Part shown: positions 24,602 through 33,538 of the stretch, one piece after another
Layout: each line of letters starts with the position of its first letter
How positions within the stretch are numbered: the first letter of the stretch is position 1
Assembly: GCF_023703325.1 (NCBI RefSeq)
Contig: NZ_JAMQGM010000039.1
Coordinates: forward strand, 80,061-144,060
Source: Streptomyces meridianus
Lineage (GTDB): Bacteria; Actinomycetota; Actinomycetes; Streptomycetales; Streptomycetaceae
Reading direction: 5' to 3'
DNA: 64,000 nucleotides
Position numbers and translations under genes: made by a program
Notes under the pieces: model-generated
Told to the model about the DNA's origin: nothing
Seen by the model: the letters and a program-made list of their open reading frames with translations, nothing else
Database searches by the model: none

Positions 24602-25975
24602 ATGGATACGGATTCCGCGCGTTCCGGGAGACCTGCCGAACCGGCGAGACCAGTTCGGACCGGGAGCCGCTTCGGCGGCATGCGGCGTCGGCTTGCCGTC
24701 CTGGCAGGCCGTGACTTCCGGCTGTTCTGCCTCGGGTACGGCACCTCCCTGCTGGGTTCCGCGATGGCCCCGCTCGCCGTGGCCTTCGCCGTGCTGGACA
24801 CCGGCGAGGGAGGCACCGGGGTCGGCCTGGTGATGGCCGCCCGGATCCTGCCGGTCGTCCTCGTGCTACCGGTGGGAGGGGTCGTCGCCGACCGATGGGG
24901 CGGCCGGCGGGTGATGCTCGTCGCGGACGCCGTCCGGTGCCTGACCCAACTCCTGTTCGCCGCGGCGCTCCTGGGCAGCCCCGGCCTGGGAACGCTGGTG
25001 GCCCTGGGGGCGGTGCAGGGCATGGCGGAGGGGGTGTTCATGCCCTCCCTGGGAGCGGTGGTCCCACGCGTCGCCCCGGCCGACAAGCTCTCGGACGCCA
25101 ATGCCGTGCTCGGCATCGCCCGCTCCACGACCGGTGTCGCCGGACCTGCCCTCGCCGGAATCCTCATCGCGCTGACCGGGCCCGCCCTGGTCCTCGTCGT
25201 GGACGCACTCAGCTACGCGGTGTGCTTCGCCGCCCTCCTCCGGCTGCCGCGGACCGCCGGGCAAACGGCCGGCGCCGGTTCCTTCACGACGGACCTGCGT
25301 GAAGGCTGGGTTGAGTTCCGTTCCCGGGCCTGGCTGTGGGTCACGTCCCTGCACGGCTGCCTGTTCAACCTGCTGGTGTGGGCGCCGTTCCTCGTCCTCG
25401 GGCCCGTCGTCGCCGACGACCGGCTCGGCGGCGCAGGCGGCTGGGGGACGGTCATGGCCCTGTACGGGGCGGGGGGCGCGGCCGCCGGGCTGACCATGCT
25501 CGGCCGCCGGGTGCAGCGGCCCCTCCTGGTGGGCACGATCGTCGCCGCGGGCTGGGCGCTGCCCTCCGGGGCCCTGGCCGCGCACCTGCCCCTGCCGTGG
25601 ATCTGCGGGGCCGCGCTGGTCGCGGGCGTCGGTGGCGGCGTGTGCGGCACCCTCTACGACGCCACCCTCCAGAGCCGGGTGCCGCCCGCGGCACTGGCCC
25701 GCGTCAGCGCCTTCAGCACCCTGGGGGCCTTCGCCTTCGGCCCCCTCGGGCTTGCCGCCGCAGGCCCGACGGCCGAACTCCTCGGCACCACCGGGGTCCT
25801 GGGCTTCGGCGCCTGCTGGCAGATCCTCTCGGTCGCGGTGGTGGCCATGATCCCGGCGGTCAGGGCACCGCTGGGCCCCGGCCTGCCGGAGCCGCTGCCG
25901 CCGGCCCGCGGGGACGGTCCTCCCGGAGAACAGCCGGATCCGGACGAACGGCGGCCCGCCGCGAGGCGGCCGTAG
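24602..25975 (+). CDS. MFS transporter (MFS_3 type)
   Basis: A 457-residue, 12-segment permease. GRDFRLFCLGYGTSLLGSAMAPLAVAFAV opens TM1; VGGVVADRWGGRRVML is motif A. VQGMAEGVFMPSLGAVVPRV in TM4-5 and the repeated motif in the second half (YGAGGAAAGLTMLGRRVQRP) place it with putative drug/natural product exporters such as the EntS/MefA branch. The basic hydrophilic N terminus (about 35 residues) and a Pro-rich C-terminal tail are cytoplasmic. The ATG at 24602 has no strong ribosome site; GCCGGGC precedes it. Regulation may involve the four ACCGCAG-type sites upstream. Confidence 0.85.
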   Translation: MDTDSARSGRPAEPARPVRTGSRFGGMRRRLAVLAGRDFRLFCLGYGTSLLGSAMAPLAVAFAVLDTGEGGTGVGLVMAARILPVVLVLPVGGVVADRWGGRRVMLVADAVRCLTQLLFAAALLGSPGLGTLVALGAVQGMAEGVFMPSLGAVVPRVAPADKLSDANAVLGIARSTTGVAGPALAGILIALTGPALVLVVDALSYAVCFAALLRLPRTAGQTAGAGSFTTDLREGWVEFRSRAWLWVTSLHGCLFNLLVWAPFLVLGPVVADDRLGGAGGWGTVMALYGAGGAAAGLTMLGRRVQRPLLVGTIVAAGWALPSGALAAHLPLPWICGAALVAGVGGGVCGTLYDATLQSRVPPAALARVSAFSTLGAFAFGPLGLAAAGPTAELLGTTGVLGFGACWQILSVAVVAMIPAVRAPLGPGLPEPLPPARGDGPPGEQPDPDERRPAARRP

Positions 25976-26030
25976 CGGTGGCCCCTGCGGCCCCGGGCAC
26001 GGCGCACCACGGAGGGGGGACGAGGTCCCG

Positions 26031-26056
26031 GTCGGCCGGTGCCGGCACCGGCCGAC
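26031..26056. terminator. Perfect 26-bp palindrome after the MFS gene
   Basis: GTCGGCCGGTGCC and its exact reverse complement abut without a spacer (26031-26056). It can form a cruciform or a hairpin with a minimal loop, 55 nt after the MFS stop at 25975, and probably serves as its terminator. Confidence 0.55.
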
Positions 26057-26082
26057 CGGCCGTGCCTCCGTTCGTGTGACCT

Positions 26083-26125
26083 CCGGGGCCGGTGCGTCCG
26101 GGGGAACGGACGCATCAGGCCCCGG
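26083..26125. terminator. Two-stage hairpin between the MFS gene and panB
   Basis: Outer arms CCGGGGCC (26083-26090) / GGCCCCGG (26118-26125) enclose inner arms TGCGTCCG (26093-26100) / CGGACGCA (26107-26114) with loop GGGGAA. It lies 9 nt beyond the panB stop and terminates panB (and possibly the MFS gene). Confidence 0.7.
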
Positions 26126-26134
26126 GGCCTGCAC

Positions 26135-27022
26135 TCACGTGCGGAAGCTGTGCTCCTCGGCCGGGTAGGCGCCGCCGACCACATCTTCGGCGAACGCCTT
26201 GGCCGCCCCGCCCAGCACCTCCCGCAGGTGCGCGTACTGCTTGACGAACCGCGGGACCCGGCCCGCCGTCATACCCGCCATGTCCGTCCACACCAGCACC
26301 TGCGCGTCGCACTCGGCGCCCGCCCCGATGCCGACGGTCGGAATGTGCAGCGACCGCGTGACCTCGGCCGCCAGCTCGGCCGGCACCAGCTCCAGCACCA
26401 CCGCGAACGCCCCGGCGTCCTGTACGGCCTTGGCATCCCGCAGCAGCTGCTGCGCCGCCTCCTCACCGCGCCCCTGCACCGGGTAGCCGCCGTAGGCGTT
26501 GACCGACTGCGGGGTCAGACCCACGTGCGCCATCACCGGAATGCCCGACTGGACGAGCAGCTCGATCTGATGGGCGGACCGCTCGCCGCCCTCCAGCTTC
26601 ACCGCGCCGACCCCCGCTTCCTTGACCAGCCGGGTCGCGCTGCGCAGCGCCTGCACCGGGCCCTCCTGGTACGAGCCGAAGGGCAGGTCGCCGACGATCA
26701 GGGCGCGCTTCGTGCCGCGCACGACGGCGGCGGACAGCAGGGTGATCTCGTCCATGGTGACCGGCACCGTGGACTCGTAGCCCAGGTGGCAGTTGCCCAT
26801 GGAGTCGCCCACGAGCATGACCGGGATGCCGGACTCGTCGAAGACGGAGGCGGTCATGGCGTCGTAGGCGGTGAGCATGGGCCACTTCTCGCCCTGCTGT
26901 TTGGCCCTGGCGATGTCGCGGACGGTGATGCGCCGGTTCCCCGTGCCGCCGTAGAGCGTCCGGCTGCTGTCGGTTCCCCCGGTCTGCGGGGCGGTCTCGT
27001 GCGCACTGGTGGCATGCGTCAT
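26135..27022 (-). CDS. panB: 3-methyl-2-oxobutanoate hydroxymethyltransferase (ketopantoate hydroxymethyltransferase)
   Basis: A 295-residue cytoplasmic enzyme, first step of pantothenate/CoA synthesis. It transfers a hydroxymethyl group from methylene-tetrahydrofolate to 2-oxoisovalerate. TIM-barrel signatures are VMLVGDSMGNCHLGY (metal Asp), LIVGDLPFGSYQ (second Asp), AVKLEGGE (Glu), VMAHVGLTPQSVNAYGGYPVQG, and FAVVLELVPAELA (catalytic Glu). AGGAG lies 9 nt before the ATG at 27022. The 25-residue N-terminal tail is usual for actinobacteria. It is not next to panC or panD here. The 254-nt gap to the divergent MFS gene contains a 15-bp imperfect repeat CGGCGGAACCGG at about 27114-27140. Confidence 0.96.
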   Translation of the reverse strand: MTHATSAHETAPQTGGTDSSRTLYGGTGNRRITVRDIARAKQQGEKWPMLTAYDAMTASVFDESGIPVMLVGDSMGNCHLGYESTVPVTMDEITLLSAAVVRGTKRALIVGDLPFGSYQEGPVQALRSATRLVKEAGVGAVKLEGGERSAHQIELLVQSGIPVMAHVGLTPQSVNAYGGYPVQGRGEEAAQQLLRDAKAVQDAGAFAVVLELVPAELAAEVTRSLHIPTVGIGAGAECDAQVLVWTDMAGMTAGRVPRFVKQYAHLREVLGGAAKAFAEDVVGGAYPAEEHSFRT

Positions 27023-27263
27023 GGCAACGGCTCCTGATCGTCATCTCGAGGCGCCCTCACGGCGTCCCCGGACCGACTCCATGGTGACACCTGACGCCCG
27101 GGCGGGAAACCCCGGCGGAACCGGTCCCGGCGGAACCGGCCCCGGCCGCCGGTCGTCGCCGCGCCCGCGAGGGACGAGGGGCAGCACCGGACGCCGCGGG
27201 CCGATCCGCAAAGATCCGCCGGACGCCACCCTCGCGGAGCCCGCCCGGATCCGCTCCGGAAGC

Positions 27264-27269
27264 TAGCGT
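27264..27269 (+). promoter_or_regulatory. -10 box TAGCGT for a leaderless start
   Basis: TAGCGT is followed by exactly 7 nt (TACGGGC) and the ATG at 27277. No ribosome-binding site is present. Confidence 0.5.
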
Positions 27270-27276
27270 TACGGGC

Positions 27277-28893
27277 ATGGCGAACCCCCAGGGCGACCGT
27301 GCCGCTCCGGTCCCGGATGCCGTTCACCGGCGCAGGTGGCTGATTCTCACCGTCCTGATGTTCAGCCTGCTGATCGTCGTCCTGGACAACTCGATCCTCA
27401 ACGTGGCGCTCAAGACCATCGCCACGCCCCCGCCGCACGGCCTCGGGGCGAGCCAGAGCCAGCTCGAATGGGCGGTCAACTCCTACACCCTCGTCTTCGC
27501 CGGGGTCCTGTTCACCGCCGGTGTCCTCGGCGACCGGATCGGACGCAGGAAGGCGCTCGTCTTCGGCATGGCGCTGTTCGGGCTGGGGTCGCTGCTCGCC
27601 GCCTTCGCGGACACCCCGGCCCAGCTCGTCGCCTTCCGTGCGCTCATGGGCTTCGGCGGCGCATTCGTGATGCCGGCCACGCTCGCCGTCCTCATCAACG
27701 TCTTCGACCGCGCGGAGCAGCCGAGGGCGATCGGGATCTGGGTCGGCAGCGTCGGAGTCGCCATCGCCGCGGGGCCGATCACCGGCGGCCTGCTGCTCGC
27801 CCACTTCTGGTGGGGGTCGGTCTTCCTGATCAACATCCCGGTCGTGCTGACCGGCCTCGCAGCCATGCTGCTGATCATCCCCGAGTCCAGGGACCCGGCG
27901 CCCGGACGGCTCGACCCGCTCGGCGTGGTGCTGTCGGTCGTCGGGCTCGTCCTGCTCGTCTACGGCATCATCAAGGGCGGCCAGATCGCGGATTTCACCG
28001 ATCCGTGGGTGCTGGCGTCCATCGCCGCCGGACTGTGCGTGCTGGCGCTGTTCGTCCTGCACGAGAAGCGCAGCAGCCACCCCGCCATGGAGGTCTCCTA
28101 CTTCCGCAACCCGGCCTTCACCGCGGCGATCGCCGCGGTGTCGCTGGTGTTCTTCGCGCTGATGGGCGTGACGTTCTTCAGCGTCTTCTACCTGCAGAGC
28201 GTCCGCGGGCTCACCCCTTTCGAGAGCGGCCTCCTGCTGCTGCCGCTGGCGATCACCCAGCTGTTCTTCGCCCCGCAGGCCCGCCGCGTCGTCGAGCGCT
28301 ACGGGGCCCGTGCCGTGTGCACGGTGAGCATGGTCGCGGTGGCCGTGCCGCTGGCCGGGTTCGGCTTCATGGACGAGCACACGCCGATCTGGCAACTGGA
28401 ACTGCTCTATTTCGTCATGGGCTCCGGCATGGCGTTCAGCATGCCCCCCGTGACCACCTCGATCATGCAGACGCTGCCGAGGGAGAAGGCCGGATCGGGC
28501 TCGGCGATCAACAACACCTTCCGGCAGGTCGGAGGAGCGCTCGGGGTGGCCGTGCTGGGTTCGGTGCTCTCCGCCACCTACCGGTCCGCCGTGCACGACG
28601 AACTCGCTGTCCTTCCGGCCCGGCTCCGGCACGCCGCGGGCGAGTCCATCGAGGCGACGCTCGCCATCGCCGGACGCATGGGACCGGCCGGACGGACCCT
28701 CGTCGAACCAGCCAAGGACGCCTATGTGCACGCGATGCACGTGACCGCTTTCGGCGCTGCCGCCGTCGCCCTGGCCGGCGCGGGCATCGTCGCGGTGTTC
28801 CTGCCGGGACGGACCGCACCGGTGGAGGGGACGGCGCCGGCGGCGAAGGAACCCGTCACCGCCGGTGAGTCCGGGGACCAGGTCGGCCGGTGA
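27277..28893 (+). CDS. DHA2 family (EmrB/QacA-type, 14-TMS) multidrug MFS transporter
   Basis: A 538-residue membrane exporter of the 14-segment drug:H+ antiporter family. TM1 carries the family phrase VVLDNSILNVALKTI (motif D1, L-D-x-T-x-x-N-V-A-L type), loop 2-3 GVLGDRIGRRKALVFG is motif A, and TM5 carries the antiporter motif C-like GPITGGLLLAHFWWGSVFLINIP. The second half has GSGSAINNTFRQVGGALGVAVLGS, typical of EmrB/QacA. It would export hydrophobic toxicants or a natural product. The predicted leaderless start is at 27277. No neighbouring TetR or MarR regulator is present. Confidence 0.9.
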   Translation: MANPQGDRAAPVPDAVHRRRWLILTVLMFSLLIVVLDNSILNVALKTIATPPPHGLGASQSQLEWAVNSYTLVFAGVLFTAGVLGDRIGRRKALVFGMALFGLGSLLAAFADTPAQLVAFRALMGFGGAFVMPATLAVLINVFDRAEQPRAIGIWVGSVGVAIAAGPITGGLLLAHFWWGSVFLINIPVVLTGLAAMLLIIPESRDPAPGRLDPLGVVLSVVGLVLLVYGIIKGGQIADFTDPWVLASIAAGLCVLALFVLHEKRSSHPAMEVSYFRNPAFTAAIAAVSLVFFALMGVTFFSVFYLQSVRGLTPFESGLLLLPLAITQLFFAPQARRVVERYGARAVCTVSMVAVAVPLAGFGFMDEHTPIWQLELLYFVMGSGMAFSMPPVTTSIMQTLPREKAGSGSAINNTFRQVGGALGVAVLGSVLSATYRSAVHDELAVLPARLRHAAGESIEATLAIAGRMGPAGRTLVEPAKDAYVHAMHVTAFGAAAVALAGAGIVAVFLPGRTAPVEGTAPAAKEPVTAGESGDQVGR

Positions 28894-29024
28894 CACCGGC
28901 CGGAACCCCGCAGGCCGTTGTACGCGTCCACGATCATGAGGCACCCCCGGCGAGGGAGGCGTCCCCGGCGCATCACCTAGGGTCGTGGGGCGAGGATCAG
29001 GCGGTCGAGGCACGAGGACGGCAC

Positions 29025-30041
29025 ATGACCCAGGCGTACATGACGCAGACGCGACAAGGGGGCTCGGACGCGCGCTCCGGGTCCCGCACCCGGCTCCGCT
29101 TCCGGAGTCCGCACGGTGGCGGCCCATGGCGCCGCGGCATCATCCTCGTCCTGGCCGCGGTCCTGCTCACCCTGACCCTGGTCCTGCACGCCGACATCCC
29201 CAACAGCGTCGGCAACCTCGGCAGCCTGGTGGAGACCTTCCTGCCCTGGCTGGGGCTGGCAGTTCCGCTGCTGCTCGTGCTCGGCCTGCTGCGCCGCTCG
29301 GCGGCGGCGCTCGTGGCGCTCCTGCTGCCGACCGCGGCCTGGCTGAACCTCTTCGGCGGTCAGCTCGACAGCAAGTCCGGTACCGGCGGTGATCTGACCG
29401 TGGCCACCCACAACGTCAACGCCGAGAACCCCGACCCTGCGGGCACCGCGCGGGACGTGGCAGCGGGCGGCACGGACGTGGTGGCCCTGGAGGAGCTGAC
29501 GGAGAAGGCGACCCCCGTCTACCGCAAGGCGCTGGCCGGCACGTACCGCTACCACACGGTGCAGGGCACCGTCGGCGTCTGGAGCAAGTACCCGCTGTCC
29601 GCGACCCGGCCGGTGGACATCCGGCTCGGCTGGACCCGCGCGCTGCGCACCACCGTCAGCACCCCTCAGGGGCCGGTGGCCGTGATCGCCGCCCATCTGC
29701 CTTCGGTCCGGGTCGAGGTCAAGGCGGGCTTCACCGCCGGGCAGCGCGACGGAAGCGCGGACGCCCTGGGCCGGGCGATCGCCGACGAGAAGCTCGAGCG
29801 CGTCGTCCTGCTCGGCGATCTCAACGGCACGATGAACGACCGTGCCCTGGCCGGCGTCACCTCGCAGATGCGCTCCGCCCAGGGCGCGGCGGGCGACGGG
29901 TTCGGCTTCACCTGGCCCGCTGCGTTCCCGATGGCGCGGATCGACCAGATCATGGCCCGCGGTGTCGAGCCGGTCCGGTCGTGGACCCTGCCGGAAACCG
30001 GCAGCGATCATCTGCCGATCGCGGCGGCCGTCGACCTCTGA
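29025..30041 (+). CDS. Endonuclease/exonuclease/phosphatase family protein, membrane-anchored
   Basis: A 338-residue protein. After a basic N terminus come three hydrophobic segments (about residues 38-55, 66-86, 90-108). From about residue 125 the EEP (DNase I-like) fold begins: LTVATHNVNAENPDP (Asn-bearing strand), VVALEELTEKA (metal Glu), VIAAHLPS, VVLLGDLNGTMND (Asp-Asn), ARIDQIMARG and the final GSDHLPIAAAVDL (catalytic Asp-His). The active domain faces outside. The family includes nucleases and phospholipid phosphodiesterases; the substrate is unknown. I chose ATG 29025 with GAGGA 7 nt upstream; ATG 29040 is possible. A TAGGGT -10-like box lies at 28979. Confidence 0.85.
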   Translation: MTQAYMTQTRQGGSDARSGSRTRLRFRSPHGGGPWRRGIILVLAAVLLTLTLVLHADIPNSVGNLGSLVETFLPWLGLAVPLLLVLGLLRRSAAALVALLLPTAAWLNLFGGQLDSKSGTGGDLTVATHNVNAENPDPAGTARDVAAGGTDVVALEELTEKATPVYRKALAGTYRYHTVQGTVGVWSKYPLSATRPVDIRLGWTRALRTTVSTPQGPVAVIAAHLPSVRVEVKAGFTAGQRDGSADALGRAIADEKLERVVLLGDLNGTMNDRALAGVTSQMRSAQGAAGDGFGFTWPAAFPMARIDQIMARGVEPVRSWTLPETGSDHLPIAAAVDL

Positions 30042-30300
30042 GCCGCCGGGTGCCGATCCCCGAGAGCCCGGGGCGGGCGTCACCTCGGCAACGCACGGCT
30101 GCTCTTCCCGCCACTCCGGTTGTTCTGCGGTGATGTGCGCCTCCTGCGGCCGGCGGCAGGCCGCGTGGAGGTCCCGAACGCGCCGTCCTGCCGGGTGCGG
30201 GGGCGTTCTGCCGGGGCTTCCCGGTTTCCCTTTCCGCCGCTGACCGGTGTCGGGCGGAAACGCGCTGTTCACCAGGGGGAATACGTCGACCGGGTCGTTT

Positions 30301-30315
30301 GTTCCGCAAGGGAAC
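30301..30315. promoter_or_regulatory. Inverted repeat in the promoter gap of the AraJ-type MFS gene
   Basis: The 314-base gap 30042-30355 holds no gene. GTTCC-GCAAG-GGAAC (30301-30315) is a short palindrome directly followed by the AT-rich TTAAATAT, about 40 nt upstream of the next start. It is a plausible operator; otherwise I see only weak hairpins near 30057-30072. Confidence 0.3.
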
Positions 30316-30355
30316 TTAAATATGCTCCCAGTCTCCGCAGCCGAAAGGTCCCCCC

Positions 30356-31693
30356 ATGCCCCTGGCCCTGCTCGCCCTCGCGATCGGCGCCTTCGGTATC
30401 GGCACCACCGAGTTCGTCATGATGGGGCTCCTGCCCAACGTCGCGGACGACCTGGGCATCCCGGTGCCCACAGCCGGCCACCTCGTCTCCGCCTACGCCA
30501 TCGGCGTCGTCATCGGCGCCCCGCTGCTCACCGCACTCGGCGCCCGGGTGCCGCGCAAGCGGATGCTCGTGCTGCTCATGGCCGTCTTCACGGCCGGCAA
30601 CCTCGCGTCCGCACTGGCCCCCGACTACGAACTGCTCCTCGTCGGGCGGGTGCTCGCCGGGCTCCCGCACGGTGCGTTCTTCGGCGTCGGTGCCGTCGTC
30701 GCGGCCCGGCTCGTGACCGAGGACCGGCGCGCCCGGGCAGTCGCCGCCATGTTCCTGGGCCTGACGGTTGCCAACATCGTCGGGGTCCCGGCGGCGACCC
30801 TGCTCGGCCAGAACCTCGGCTGGCGGACGACCTTCCTGCTCGTCGCCTCGATCGGCGTGCTCGCCATGGGCTCACTGGCGCTGCTCGTCCCGCGGATGCC
30901 GGCCGAGCCGGGCGGCGGACTCGTCCGCGAGGTCCGGGCACTCGGCGACCGGCAGGTGCTTCTGGGGCTGCTCACCGCGATCTTCGGGTTCGCCGGGATC
31001 TTCGCCGTCTACAGCTACCTGGCATCGATGATGACCGAGGTCACCGGCCTCGCCGAGTCGTCCGTCACCCTCGTTCTCGCCCTCTTCGGCATTGGCATGA
31101 CCCTGGGGGCGCTGCTCGCCGGGCCGCTCACCGACCGGGCTCTGCGGCCCACCCTCTACGGTTCGCTCGCCGCGCTCGCCGTGGCGCTGGGCGTCTTCGG
31201 CTCCGTCGTGCACGTCCGATGGGCGGCGCTGGTGATGGTGGTGGTACTCGGGGCGGTCGGCTTCCTGACCACGACACCGCTCCAGATGCTCGTCATGAAC
31301 AAGGCCCACCGGGCCCCGACCCTGGCGTCGGCCTCGAACCACTCCGCCTTCAACCTGGCGAATGCGGGCGGGGCCTGGCTGGGCGGCCTCGCCGTTACGG
31401 CGGGCTGGGGATGGACGTCGCCCGCATTCGTGGGCGCGGCGCTGGCGGTGGCGGGTCTGGGGATCGCGCTGCTCGCGGGGGCGATGGACCGCGGGCGGGG
31501 GGCGGTGGCGGACGTGGCCGAGGCCGGTGCGGTGGCCGACGCGGGGGGCTCGCGGGTGGTGGCGCGGGGTGGGGAGCGGACGGATGCGCGGTTGCCTGCG
31601 CGGGGCGGAGAGCGGGTGGGCCGACAGGGGCGCGGCTCGGGGTCGCGGGTCCTGGGGCCGGTGTCCGGGGCGGGGCGCCCTCCGCTGGACTGA
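30356..31693 (+). CDS. MFS transporter, AraJ/Cml family
   Basis: A 445-residue exporter with 12 segments ending at about residue 376. TM1 is LAIGAFGIGTTEFVMMGLLP, the hallmark of the AraJ/NepI/chloramphenicol-exporter branch (G-T-T-E-F-V). Loop 2-3 gives LTALGARVPRKRML (motif A variant) and TM4 VGRVLAGLPHGAFFGVGAVVAA. It would export small molecules in exchange for protons. From residue 377 on there is a 69-residue tail almost wholly of Gly, Arg, Ala and Val, encoded by G-run-rich DNA and unlike any known domain. The ATG at 30356 is preceded by GAAAGGTCCCCCC. Confidence 0.87.
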   Translation: MPLALLALAIGAFGIGTTEFVMMGLLPNVADDLGIPVPTAGHLVSAYAIGVVIGAPLLTALGARVPRKRMLVLLMAVFTAGNLASALAPDYELLLVGRVLAGLPHGAFFGVGAVVAARLVTEDRRARAVAAMFLGLTVANIVGVPAATLLGQNLGWRTTFLLVASIGVLAMGSLALLVPRMPAEPGGGLVREVRALGDRQVLLGLLTAIFGFAGIFAVYSYLASMMTEVTGLAESSVTLVLALFGIGMTLGALLAGPLTDRALRPTLYGSLAALAVALGVFGSVVHVRWAALVMVVVLGAVGFLTTTPLQMLVMNKAHRAPTLASASNHSAFNLANAGGAWLGGLAVTAGWGWTSPAFVGAALAVAGLGIALLAGAMDRGRGAVADVAEAGAVADAGGSRVVARGGERTDARLPARGGERVGRQGRGSGSRVLGPVSGAGRPPLD

Positions 31694-32129
31694 GAGGTGG
31701 GCGCGGTGAGCAGCTCGCCCCTGCCGGGGGTAGGAGGGAAATCGGGATCCGGGGAGGGATGGGTGGCGGAGTCATGCTGTGTTGTCCCTCGTCGGTCTGT
31801 TCTGCGGAGGCCTGTGCCGCTCCGCTGTCCCCTGAGGGCGCCCGTGGCCTCGGCGTGGGACGAGTCGAGGCACGTGACCGGCCTATTGCGTCTGTCTGAC
31901 ACGATCTCCCGTGGGCGTTCGCCCGGCGGCCCGCGTGGGGCATGCCCGGTCGTGCCGCCGCGCGACCGGCGCCGGGCGTGAGCCGGGACTCAGGGCCTAG
32001 CCTGGGCCGGGAGCGGAGCGGTGCGTGGCGGGTACGAAACCCCGTGGAAACCGCGACGCGCGATACTGAGGTGGCGAACGTCGGGCGAAGTCGCTGAATC
32101 AGGACTCTGACCTGCGAGGATTGGGAACT
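31694..32129. other. Intergenic region upstream of glnA2
   Basis: About 435 bases without a supported gene. The first 90 bases continue the G-run-rich tract of the MFS tail (GGGGGTAGGAGGG...GGGATCCGGGGAGGG on the plus strand). The rest must hold the glnA2 promoter; no strong -35/-10 pair or GlnR-type GTnAC-n6-GAAAC box is apparent to me. The open frame 31697-31981 lacks a ribosome site and is not accepted. Confidence 0.4.
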
Positions 32130-33491
32130 ATGGATAAGCAGCAGGAGTTCGTGCTCCGGACGCTCGAAGAGCGCGACATCCGCTTCGTGCGTCTGTGGTT
32201 CACCGATGTGCTCGGGTTCCTCAAGTCGGTCGCCGTGGCGCCGGCGGAACTGGAGCAGGCCTTCGACGAGGGCATCGGGTTCGACGGATCCGCGATCGAG
32301 GGGTTCGCGCGCGTCTACGAGTCCGACATGATCGCCAAACCGGATCCCGGCACCTTCCAGATCCTGCCGTGGCGCGCCGAAGCCCCCGGAACGGCGCGGA
32401 TGTTCTGCGACATCCTGATGCCGGACGGTTCCCCCTCGTACGCCGACCCGCGCTATGTCCTCAAGCGCATCCTCGCCAAGACCTCCGACCTCGGGTTCAC
32501 CTTCTACACACACCCGGAGATCGAGTTCTTCCTGCTGAAGGACAAACCGATGGACGGGCGCCGGCCGGTGCCCGCCGACTCGTCCGGTTACTTCGACCAC
32601 ACGCCGCAGAACGTCGGCATGGACTTCCGCCGCCAGGCCATCACCATGCTCGAATCCATGGGGATCTCGGTCGAGTTCTCGCACCACGAGGGCGCGCCGG
32701 GCCAGCAGGAGATCGATCTGCGCTATGCCGACGCGCTGTCCACGGCGGACAACATCATGACGTTCCGGCTGGTCATGAAGCAGGTCGCGCTGGAGCAGGG
32801 CGTCCAGGCCACGTTCATGCCCAAGCCGTTCTCGGAGTATCCCGGCTCGGGGATGCACACCCACCTCTCGCTCTTCGAGGGCGACCGCAACGCCTTCCAC
32901 GAGTCGGGTGCCGAGTACCGGCTGTCCAAGGTGGGGCGTTCCTTCATCGCCGGCCTGCTGCGTCACGCCGCCGAGGTCTCGGCGGTGACGAACCAGTGGG
33001 TCAACTCCTACAAGCGGATCTGGGGCGGTTCCCAGCGCACTGCGGGCGCGGGCGGCGAGGCGCCGTCGTACATCTGCTGGGGTCACAACAACCGTTCGGC
33101 GCTCATCCGGGTGCCGATGTACAAGCCCGGCAAGACCGGGTCGACCCGGGTCGAGGTGCGTTCGCTGGACTCCGGCGCGAACCCCTACCTCGCGTACGCG
33201 GTGCTGCTCGCCGCCGGGCTCAAGGGCATCGAGCAGGGCTACGAGCTGCCGGCCGGCGCCGACGACGACGTCTGGGCGCTCACCGACGCCGAGCGGCGCG
33301 CCATGGGCATCGAACCGTTGCCGCAGAACCTGGGCGAGGCGATCACCCTCATGGAGCGCAGCGAACTGGTCGCCGAGACGCTCGGCGAGCACGTCTTCGA
33401 CTTCTTCCTGCGCAACAAGAAGTCGGAGTGGGAGGAGTACCGCTCCGAGGTCACCGCCTTCGAGCTGCGCAAGAACCTGCCGGTGCTGTAG
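32130..33491 (+). CDS. glnA2: Type I glutamine synthetase-like protein GlnA2 (gamma-glutamylpolyamine synthetase)
   Basis: A 453-residue enzyme of the GS-I fold. GFDGSAIEGFARVYESDM is the N-terminal active-site loop, PEIEFFLL and GQQEIDLRYADAL carry metal Glu residues, KPFSEYPGSGMHTHLSL the ATP/metal region, and VEVRSLDSGANPYLAYAVLLAAG the glutamate-binding region. The sequence agrees with what I know of Streptomyces GlnA2, described as joining glutamate to polyamines in polyamine breakdown rather than making glutamine. The usual adenylylation loop (L-Y-x-L-P-P-E) is replaced by WALTDAE with no Tyr, so GlnE should not modify it. GCGAGGA lies 9 nt before the ATG. Monocistronic with its own terminator. 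Confidence 0.9.
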   Translation: MDKQQEFVLRTLEERDIRFVRLWFTDVLGFLKSVAVAPAELEQAFDEGIGFDGSAIEGFARVYESDMIAKPDPGTFQILPWRAEAPGTARMFCDILMPDGSPSYADPRYVLKRILAKTSDLGFTFYTHPEIEFFLLKDKPMDGRRPVPADSSGYFDHTPQNVGMDFRRQAITMLESMGISVEFSHHEGAPGQQEIDLRYADALSTADNIMTFRLVMKQVALEQGVQATFMPKPFSEYPGSGMHTHLSLFEGDRNAFHESGAEYRLSKVGRSFIAGLLRHAAEVSAVTNQWVNSYKRIWGGSQRTAGAGGEAPSYICWGHNNRSALIRVPMYKPGKTGSTRVEVRSLDSGANPYLAYAVLLAAGLKGIEQGYELPAGADDDVWALTDAERRAMGIEPLPQNLGEAITLMERSELVAETLGEHVFDFFLRNKKSEWEEYRSEVTAFELRKNLPVL

Positions 33492-33509
33492 CGCAGCGAC
33501 AACCTCTCG

Positions 33510-33538
33510 CGGGCCGGCGGCACATGGTCGCCGGCCCG
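33510..33538 (+). terminator. Terminator after glnA2
   Basis: A perfect 10-bp stem, CGGGCCGGCG / CGCCGGCCCG, with a 9-nt loop, 19 nt after the glnA2 stop. Confidence 0.7.

Noticed and set aside
27111..27149. Short GGCGGAACCGG repeats taken as a CRISPR or minisatellite
   Set aside because: Only two to three imperfect 15-bp copies without spacers; ordinary GC-rich slippage.
19207..31693. Four MFS exporters in 12 kb taken as a resistance island
   Set aside because: They belong to different MFS branches, face different directions and are interspersed with housekeeping genes such as panB and npdG. Nothing suggests acquisition as a unit.
31697..31981. Plus-strand open frame between the AraJ-type MFS gene and glnA2
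   Set aside because: No ribosome site, biased G-rich composition inherited from the tract, and no recognisable protein pattern.
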